Assembly (NCBI GenBank): GCA_902476645.1
Contig: CABSEG010000064.1
Span: 1 to 17,222, forward strand
DNA length: 17,222 nt
Source: an uncultured Lachnospiraceae bacterium
GTDB taxonomy: Bacteria > Bacillota > Clostridia > Lachnospirales > Lachnospiraceae
Reading direction: 5' to 3'
Shown: positions 12,557 through 17,222 of the stretch, piece after piece
Position numbering within the stretch: position 1 is the first letter of the stretch
How the letters are laid out: each line of letters opens with the position of its first letter
Made by a program: the position numbers and the translations under genes
The notes under the pieces: generated by a model
Databases searched by the model: none
Told to the model about the DNA's origin: nothing
What the model saw: the letters and a program-made list of their open reading frames with translations, nothing else

Positions 12557-12865
12557 ATGAATTTTGGTATGGTCTCCCCCAGGGAACTGGACCGGTATGT
12601 GACAGACCGGTCGGCCTTTATCATAGACCTTCGAACTGCGGATGAATATGTACAGCGGCATATTCGGGGTTCTGTCAACATACCTTATGAGAGGCTGAAA
12701 GAATGCCATGTACTCCCCCGGGATATGATTTTGATCCTTTACTGTGAGCGTGGTTCTGTCAGTATGGTTGCAGCCAAGGAACTGGCAGCCAGGGGATACA
12801 GAGTCAAGACTGTCATAGGAGGAATACACGCCTATAGGGGGAACTATCTGGAATCTTTTAATTGA
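12557..12865 (+). CDS. Single-domain rhodanese-like sulfurtransferase
   Basis: This 102-residue cytoplasmic protein of the rhodanese (GlpE/PspE size) family transfers sulfane sulfur to thiols or cyanide. It shows the typical order: VSPRELDRY, the FIIDLRTADEYVQRHIRGSVNIPYERL signature (strand D-x-R plus E-x-x-x-x-H-I), and the active-site loop Cys63-ERGSVS69 followed by the helix MVAAKELAARGY and VIGGIHAY. The catalytic Cys is present, so it should be active. I chose ATG 12557, which has AAGGAG upstream; the frame stays open back to 12419 but that part runs through the terminator hairpin of the gene before. Its stop overlaps the -35 of the next promoter. It may serve sulfur trafficking, but it is far from the cysteine operon. 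Confidence 0.9.
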   Translation: MNFGMVSPRELDRYVTDRSAFIIDLRTADEYVQRHIRGSVNIPYERLKECHVLPRDMILILYCERGSVSMVAAKELAARGYRVKTVIGGIHAYRGNYLESFN

Positions 12866-12890
12866 CACCCAATGATAAGGGCATTAATAT
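12862..12890 (+). promoter_or_regulatory. Sigma-A promoter of the yfcE-rlmL-peptidase operon
   Basis: TTGACA (12862-12867) and TAATAT (12885-12890) are separated by 17 bases, overlapping the rhodanese stop codon. The transcript would start near 12897 and have a leader of about 98 bases containing a strong hairpin. Confidence 0.65.
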
Positions 12891-12902
12891 AGAGGGAGAT
12901 GA

Positions 12903-12945
12903 GCAGCCAAAGATGCGCTAGCCCGGTTCGGGCGCGGCTGGCTGT
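12903..12945 (+). promoter_or_regulatory. GC-rich hairpin in the leader of the phosphodiesterase gene
   Basis: GCAGCC (12903-12908) pairs with GGCTGT (12940-12945). Inside, CGC/GCG and GCCCG-gtt-CGGGC (12921-12933) form the upper stem with small bulges. No U run follows, so it is not a terminator. It lies within the 5' leader and may be a cis-acting RNA element or only a stabilising stem. It is not a recognised riboswitch or tRNA. Confidence 0.4.
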
Positions 12946-12994
12946 CAGACAGAAAGAAAAGATTTGAAGATACGACGGCAAAGGAGGAAAGAGG

Positions 12995-13540
12995 ATGAAG
13001 ATTATGTTTGCATCCGATATCCACGGATCCGCATACTACTGCAAAGAAATGCTGGAGGCATACGAAAGAGAAAAGGCGGAGCGGCTGATGCTTTTGGGAG
13101 ATCTGCTGTACCATGGCCCCAGAAATGATCTGCCAAGGGAATACGCACCCAAGGAAGTCATCGCCATGCTCAACGCAAGGAAGCATGAGATCTATGCGGT
13201 GCGGGGAAACTGTGAGGCAGAGGTGGATCAGATGGTACTGGACTTTCCTGTGATGGCAGACTACGGAGTTTTGCTGGATGGAGGGCGGGCGATCTATGCA
13301 ACCCATGGGCACATTTACCATGAGCATCATCTGCCTCCGCTGAAAAAGGGAGATATTTTAATTCACGGACATACCCATGTATTGCAGGCAAAAAAAGCTG
13401 GGGACTGCTATATCCTGAATCCGGGTTCTGTTTCCATACCGAAGGAAGGAAATCCCCCATCTTATGGAATCTGGCAAGAAGGACTGTTTGAGATCCGTAC
13501 TCTGGAAGGGGAGACAATCAGGCAGTTGAGATGCGAATAG
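12995..13540 (+). CDS. yfcE: YfcE-type metallophosphodiesterase
   Basis: This is a calcineurin-like phosphoesterase of 181 residues, the size of E. coli YfcE (about 184), which hydrolyses phosphodiesters such as bis-p-nitrophenyl phosphate with Mn2+; the natural substrate is unknown. The metal-binding motifs are complete: Asp8 and His10 in ASDIHGS, Asp36 in LLGDLLYHGPRN, Asn72 in RGNCEAEVD, His104 in ATHGH, and His124 and His126 in IHGHTHV, followed by LNPGSVSIPKEG. The segment LYHGPRNDLP is typical of the YfcE branch. AAAGGAGG precedes the ATG. It is first in an operon with the RNA methyltransferase, 22 bases on. A second, shorter paralog of the MJ0936/YsnB branch lies at 16818. Confidence 0.94.
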   Translation: MKIMFASDIHGSAYYCKEMLEAYEREKAERLMLLGDLLYHGPRNDLPREYAPKEVIAMLNARKHEIYAVRGNCEAEVDQMVLDFPVMADYGVLLDGGRAIYATHGHIYHEHHLPPLKKGDILIHGHTHVLQAKKAGDCYILNPGSVSIPKEGNPPSYGIWQEGLFEIRTLEGETIRQLRCE

Positions 13541-13562
13541 ATTAATAGAAGAAAGGGATATC

Positions 13563-14720
13563 ATGAAGACAGTGGAGTTGATTGCGCCCTGCCATTTTGG
13601 AATGGAGGCGGTACTGAAACGGGAAATTCAGGATCTCGGTTATGAGATCAGCAGAGTGGAAGATGGAAAAGTGACCTTTTTGGGGGATATGGAGGCCATC
13701 TGCTATGGAAACATTTTTTTGCGGACCGCAGACCGGATTCTGTTACAGGTAGGAAAAATCCATGCGGAATCTTACGAGGAACTGTTCGAAAAGACGAAGG
13801 GCCTTCCATGGGAAGATTACATACCTGAAAACGGGAAATTCTGGGTGACAAAGGCGACTACAATAAAAAGTAAGCTTTTTAGTGCGCCGGATATTCAATC
13901 TATCATGAAAAAAGCCATGGTGGAGCGTATGAAAAGCCGCTATCACCGGGAATGGTTTCCAGAGGATGGCAGTTCCTATCCTGTTCGTGTGTTTTTTATG
14001 AAAGATGAAGCTACCATTGGCCTGGATACTACCGGCGTCCCTCTGCATAAGAGAGGCTACCGCCAGTTGACTGCGAAAGCTCCGCTTTCAGAGACATTGG
14101 CAGCCGCCCTGATCATGCTGACGCCATGGAGAGGGGAGCGCATTCTGTTGGATCCTTTTTGTGGGAGTGGGACTATCCCCATTGAGGCTGCCATGATAGC
14201 GGCGAATATGGCGCCGGGGATGAACCGAAGCTTTCTTGCAGAAGAGTGGACAAATCTGGTGCCCAGAAAGCTTTGGTATGGAGCCATGGACGAGGCCAGG
14301 GATCTGGTGAATACAAAAGTCCAGACGGATATTCAGGGCTCAGATATTAGCTGGAGATCCGTGAAAATGGCTAGGGAAAATGCAAGACTTGCGGGAGTGG
14401 GATCTATGATCCGTTTTGAGCAGCAGCCGGTCCACCAGGTTCAGCATCCAGGAGAGTACGGATTTCTGATTACGAATCCTCCCTACGGAGAACGTCTTGA
14501 GGAGAAAGAGACGCTGGCCTCACTGTATCAGGAGATCGGACAGTGCTTTGAGCGCCTGCCTACCTGGTCCAAATATCTGATTACCAGTTACGAAGATGCT
14601 CAGAGGGATATCGGGAAGAAAGCAGATAAAAATCGTAAGATTTATAATGGTATGATTCGTACTTATTATTATCAATATATTGGACCAAGGCCTCAAAAAG
14701 CGCAAAAACAGGAGCGATGA
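13563..14720 (+). CDS. THUMP-domain class I SAM-dependent RNA methyltransferase (RlmL-like)
   Basis: This is a 385-residue methyltransferase of the family that includes the N-terminal part of E. coli RlmL and B. subtilis YpsC, likely methylating the N2 of a guanine in 23S rRNA. An N-terminal ferredoxin-like part (MKTVELIAPCHFGMEAVLKREI) and a THUMP domain to about residue 160 are followed by the linker GVPLHKRGYRQLTAKAPLSETLAAALI, the SAM-binding motif DPFCGSGT at 197-204, QGSDIS, and the catalytic motif NPPYGER at 305-311. The length matches the single-function Gram-positive version, not the fused RlmKL of about 700 residues. An AAAGGGA ribosome site precedes it. The stop overlaps the next gene start by four bases (ATGA), so the membrane peptidase is coupled to it. 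Confidence 0.93.
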   Translation: MKTVELIAPCHFGMEAVLKREIQDLGYEISRVEDGKVTFLGDMEAICYGNIFLRTADRILLQVGKIHAESYEELFEKTKGLPWEDYIPENGKFWVTKATTIKSKLFSAPDIQSIMKKAMVERMKSRYHREWFPEDGSSYPVRVFFMKDEATIGLDTTGVPLHKRGYRQLTAKAPLSETLAAALIMLTPWRGERILLDPFCGSGTIPIEAAMIAANMAPGMNRSFLAEEWTNLVPRKLWYGAMDEARDLVNTKVQTDIQGSDISWRSVKMARENARLAGVGSMIRFEQQPVHQVQHPGEYGFLITNPPYGERLEEKETLASLYQEIGQCFERLPTWSKYLITSYEDAQRDIGKKADKNRKIYNGMIRTYYYQYIGPRPQKAQKQER

Positions 14721-16102
14721 TTTTGAAAAAAGCAGAAAAGTTGCTGATTTTGGTGATCCTGTGTCTTTGTGGATATCTGATTTATGATGTCTATCAGCCA
14801 CAGGCACACAACGATAAAAATAAATGGGGGGATACGCTGATATTATCTGGTCAGGCAGATTTTATTCAGGAGGAAATTCCCTTGTCTGAAACGGAAAAGA
14901 GGGTGGACCAGATAAGGGAAGAGCAGCTGCCATCTGCTTACGATGGAAGAAATGCGGGGCGTGCCCCAAGGGTGAAGGATCAATTAAACCTGGGAACCTG
15001 TTGGGCTATGACCACTTCTTCTGCCCTTGAAGCAGCCCTGCTTCCGGAGGAACGGAGAAATTTTTCGCCGGATCATATCTCCATGCAAAATGGCTATGCC
15101 AAGTCTCAGAAGGATGGCGGAGCCTATACGATGGCAATGGCATATTTAGCTTCCTGGACAGGACCGGTACTGGAAAAGCAGGATCCGTACGGAGATGGAG
15201 TTTCTCCTACAGACCTGTCTCCTGTAAAACATGTGCAGGAGATGCAGATGTTTATGGGAAAAGAATTTGAGCAGATGAAGAGAGCGATCTATGAGTACGG
15301 TGCAGTACAGGCCTCTATTTACATGGATATGCAGGGAAACCAGTCTACCTCCGTCTATTATAAGGAAGAAACGAATGCCTATTGTTATACGGGACAGGAG
15401 GAACCCAATCATGATGTGTTGTTGATTGGGTGGGATGACGATTACCCGGCGGAAAACTTTTCCTCAGGAGTAAAAGAGGATGGAGCATTTATCTGCCAAA
15501 ACAGCTGGGGAACTTCCTTTGGAGAACAGGGAGTTTTCTATATTTCCTACGAGGATGTCCATATAGGAGAGAACTGTGTGGCTTATACCAGGATTGATGC
15601 CGCAGATAATTATGAGAAAATATATCAGACAGACCTGTGCGGCTGGGTTGGCCAGGTGGGATACGATTCGGAGACCTGCTGGTTTGCAAATGTGTATCGA
15701 ACTGGTGAAAAGGCGGAGCTGGTAAAGGCGGTGGCATTCTACGCAACCGGACCCAACACGGAATACGAAATTTGGGGCGTAAGCGCGTTTACAGGGACCG
15801 GCTCTTTAAAGGAGGCTCAAATCATTCAGGCGGGAAGCTTTGAGAATGCGGGATATTATACGGTAGACCTAAAGAATTCGATGGAAATCTCTAAAGAACA
15901 GGACTTTGCGATTCTGGTCAAAATTAAGACCCCGGGGGAACCCTATCCGGTGGCTACGGAATATCAGGCGGATGAAAATACCAAGTTTGTAGATATCTCT
16001 GACGGCACAGGGTACATCAGCCTGGACGGACGCAGATGGACAAACACGGAGGAAACTTACCAGTGTAACCTTTGTCTGAAGGTGTTTACCGACAGCAAAT
16101 GA
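14717..16102 (+). CDS. Membrane-anchored C1 (papain-like) peptidase with lectin-like domain
   Basis: This 461-residue protein has a basic start and a single hydrophobic segment at about 8-25 (signal anchor), so the rest should lie outside the cell. A papain-type domain spans about 70-285, with Gln89 and Cys95 in DQLNLGTCWAM, His232 in PNHDVLLIGWD and Asn262 in CQNSWGTSFGEQG; all four catalytic residues are present. The pattern DGRNAGRAPRVKDQLNLGTCWA matches proteins annotated with a 'lectin-like' C-terminal domain, which here would be the beta-rich region of about 300-455. No dockerin or LPxTG motif is seen. It overlaps the methyltransferase gene by four bases. Its task, such as wall or host-protein degradation, or processing of secreted peptides, is not known. 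Family call sure. Confidence 0.92.
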   Translation: MILKKAEKLLILVILCLCGYLIYDVYQPQAHNDKNKWGDTLILSGQADFIQEEIPLSETEKRVDQIREEQLPSAYDGRNAGRAPRVKDQLNLGTCWAMTTSSALEAALLPEERRNFSPDHISMQNGYAKSQKDGGAYTMAMAYLASWTGPVLEKQDPYGDGVSPTDLSPVKHVQEMQMFMGKEFEQMKRAIYEYGAVQASIYMDMQGNQSTSVYYKEETNAYCYTGQEEPNHDVLLIGWDDDYPAENFSSGVKEDGAFICQNSWGTSFGEQGVFYISYEDVHIGENCVAYTRIDAADNYEKIYQTDLCGWVGQVGYDSETCWFANVYRTGEKAELVKAVAFYATGPNTEYEIWGVSAFTGTGSLKEAQIIQAGSFENAGYYTVDLKNSMEISKEQDFAILVKIKTPGEPYPVATEYQADENTKFVDISDGTGYISLDGRRWTNTEETYQCNLCLKVFTDSK

Positions 16103-16108
16103 GATGGT

Positions 16109-16137
16109 TTGCAGAATAGCAGACAACATGCTATAAT
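16109..16137 (+). promoter_or_regulatory. Promoter of the rdgB-phosphodiesterase pair
   Basis: TTGCAG (16109-16114) and a perfect TATAAT (16132-16137) are 17 bases apart, with TG one base before the -10 (extended -10). It lies directly after the peptidase stop; no terminator is seen for that gene. The leader would be about 47 bases. Confidence 0.75.
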
Positions 16138-16190
16138 GAGCCGAAGCAGAGATTAGGACAGAAAGTAGTATAGAGAAAGAAGGAAGACAC

Positions 16191-16787
16191 TTGGAAAAGA
16201 AAATCATTTTTGCAACAAAGAACCCGGGCAAAATGGAAGAAATCCGAATGATTTTAGGGGATCTGAATCTGCCTGTATTATCTATGAAGGAAGCCGGAAT
16301 CGACCTGGATATTGTGGAGAATGGTACGACTTTTGAAGAAAATGCCAAGATTAAGGCAAAAGCTGTGGCCGAAAAGACGGATGCTATTGTATTAGCAGAT
16401 GATTCTGGGCTGGAGATCGATTATTTAAACAAAGAACCCGGTATCTATTCTGCCCGCTATATGGGGGAGGATACCTCTTATGAAATCAAAAATCAGAATT
16501 TGATCGATCGTTTACAGGGCGTCCCGGATGAAAAAAGGACAGCCAGATTTGTCTGCGCCATTGCTGCGGCGCTTCCAGATGGCAGAGTACTTACCAGCCG
16601 GGGAACCATCGAGGGAATCATCGGATATGAAAGCCGTGGTAACGGAGGGTTTGGATACGATCCTATTTTTTATCTTCCAGAATACGGCTGTAGTACAGCA
16701 GAACTGACGGCGGAGAAAAAGAATGAATTAAGCCACAGGGGAAAGGCCCTTAGAGCCATGAAAGAGCAGCTAAGAAAGCTGGTATAA
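16191..16787 (+). CDS. rdgB: XTP/dITP diphosphatase (RdgB/HAM1)
   Basis: This is a 198-residue nucleotide-pool cleaning enzyme that hydrolyses XTP, ITP and dITP to monophosphates and pyrophosphate, keeping deaminated bases out of DNA and RNA. It shows FATKNPGKMEEI at 7-18 (T-x-N-x-x-K nucleotide motif), TTFEENAKIKA, the metal site LADDSGLEID at about 68-77, SARYMGE, and the specificity loop GNGGFGYDPIF. It ends with ELSHRGKALRAM. The start is TTG 16191, with AAGGAAG 7 bases upstream; the residues EKKIIFATKN fit the family start and no better ATG exists. It forms a pair with the downstream phosphodiesterase, the same order as ysnA-ysnB in Bacillus subtilis. Confidence 0.96.
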   Translation: MEKKIIFATKNPGKMEEIRMILGDLNLPVLSMKEAGIDLDIVENGTTFEENAKIKAKAVAEKTDAIVLADDSGLEIDYLNKEPGIYSARYMGEDTSYEIKNQNLIDRLQGVPDEKRTARFVCAIAAALPDGRVLTSRGTIEGIIGYESRGNGGFGYDPIFYLPEYGCSTAELTAEKKNELSHRGKALRAMKEQLRKLV

Positions 16788-16817
16788 TGTGTGGAGAAAA
16801 AGGAAGGAGGAAAACCA

Positions 16818-17222
16818 GTGAAGATTTTGATTGTCAGTGATACCCACCGACATGACAAAAATCTGGTCGAGGTACTGCGCAAAGTAAGCCCCATTGATAT
16901 GCTGATTCATCTGGGAGACGCTGAGGGAAGTGAAGACTATATCAGACAGATTGCCAATGCGCCGGTTCATATCGTCAGTGGAAACAATGATTTCTTCAGT
17001 GATCTGCCGAGAGAAGAAGAGTTTATGCTGGGGAAATACAGAGTCTTGATAACCCATGGACATTACTATTACGTGTCTTTAGACCTGCAGGAAATACGAC
17101 GTCAGGCCAGAAGCCGTGGCGCGGATATTGTCATGTTTGGTCATACGCACAGGCCTCATTTGGAAATCGAGGATGACCTGACCGTGTTAAATCCGGGAAG
17201 TCTGTCTTATCCCAGGCAGGAA
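16818..17222 (+). CDS. YsnB/MJ0936-like metallophosphoesterase (3' end outside window)
   Basis: This gene starts at GTG 16818 with GGAAGGAGG 7 bases upstream, and the frame stays open through the last base, giving 135 residues. It is a small calcineurin-like phosphoesterase of the YfcE/MJ0936 family: Asp8 and His10 in VSDTHRH, Asp34 in HLGDAEG, Asn56 in SGNNDFF, His80 and His82 in ITHGHYY, His109 and His111 in FGHTHRP, and LNPGSLSYPR. The family usually has about 155-165 residues, so roughly 25 are missing past the window. It follows rdgB by 30 bases and is surely co-transcribed. It is clearly diverged from the phosphodiesterase at 12995, being shorter and with a different region after the GD motif. 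The natural substrate is unknown. Confidence 0.93.
   Translation, partial: MKILIVSDTHRHDKNLVEVLRKVSPIDMLIHLGDAEGSEDYIRQIANAPVHIVSGNNDFFSDLPREEEFMLGKYRVLITHGHYYYVSLDLQEIRRQARSRGADIVMFGHTHRPHLEIEDDLTVLNPGSLSYPRQE

Noticed and set aside
12921..12945. tRNA-like GGTTCG segment in the leader
   Set aside because: It is the loop of a GC hairpin; there is no acceptor stem, anticodon arm or CCA-compatible end.
12903..12945. Terminator for the rhodanese gene
   Set aside because: The hairpin lies after the next promoter and is followed by a purine-rich stretch, not U residues.
1..17222. Mobile elements, prophage genes, CRISPR arrays, toxin-antitoxin or defence islands
   Set aside because: No transposase, integrase, regularly spaced repeats or target-site duplications were seen; codon use and ribosome sites are uniform through the window.

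Overview
The window looks like chromosomal DNA of a Gram-positive, spore-forming Clostridia, most probably a Lachnospiraceae gut bacterium. The reasons are strong purine-rich ribosome binding sites before nearly every gene, GTG and TTG starts, moderate GC, a small four-cysteine protein of a type I know from Lachnospiraceae (DUF6472-like), a membrane-anchored papain-like peptidase with a lectin-like tail, and a CymR/MetY/CysK sulfur operon. No insertion sequence, phage gene, CRISPR array, tRNA or rRNA is visible. Most of the window reads as ordinary core genome.

Layout, left to right. (1) 1-1202: the 3' end of a phosphoketolase gene and its terminator. (2) 1218-3593: DNA-damage genes. An SRAP (HMCES/YedK-type) abasic-site protein is followed by a Y-family DNA polymerase whose promoter carries a perfect LexA/SOS box between -35 and -10, then by an unrecognised 116-residue protein. 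(3) 3641-4987: a YoaK/DUF1275 membrane protein with its own promoter, a small four-cysteine protein, and an Rrf2 regulator with IscR-like cysteines. (4) 4965-8979: a sulfur operon comprising a CymR-like Rrf2 regulator, O-acetylhomoserine sulfhydrylase, cysteine synthase and a two-subunit ThrE/YjjP-YjjB exporter. (5) 9125-10576: a membrane-anchored HtrA protease and a strong terminator. (6) 10551-11798, minus strand: a LytTR regulator with a degenerate receiver-like N-terminus, and a small XRE regulator upstream of it.

(7) 11799-12208 is a 410-base intergenic region and the most interesting part. On the minus strand a strong promoter is followed by a 5' hairpin, a C-rich single-stranded segment and a 14-bp terminator hairpin with a CUCCC loop. 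This is the architecture of a trans-acting small RNA, or of an attenuated leader of the XRE gene. On the plus strand a sigma-G-like (forespore) promoter drives a 64-residue protein that is about one third asparagine and has its own terminator. It looks like a small spore protein of undescribed type.

(8) 12557-17222: a rhodanese; a YfcE-type phosphodiesterase with a structured leader; a THUMP-domain RNA methyltransferase overlapping a membrane-anchored C1 peptidase; then the rdgB (XTP/dITP pyrophosphatase) and ysnB-like phosphodiesterase pair. The last gene runs off the window.

Functional links: the SRAP protein and SOS polymerase serve damage tolerance, and RdgB cleans the nucleotide pool. 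The two Rrf2 regulators probably report Fe-S and cysteine status, and CysK may act both as enzyme and as CymR partner. Function calls rest on reading translated motifs, not on database searches.
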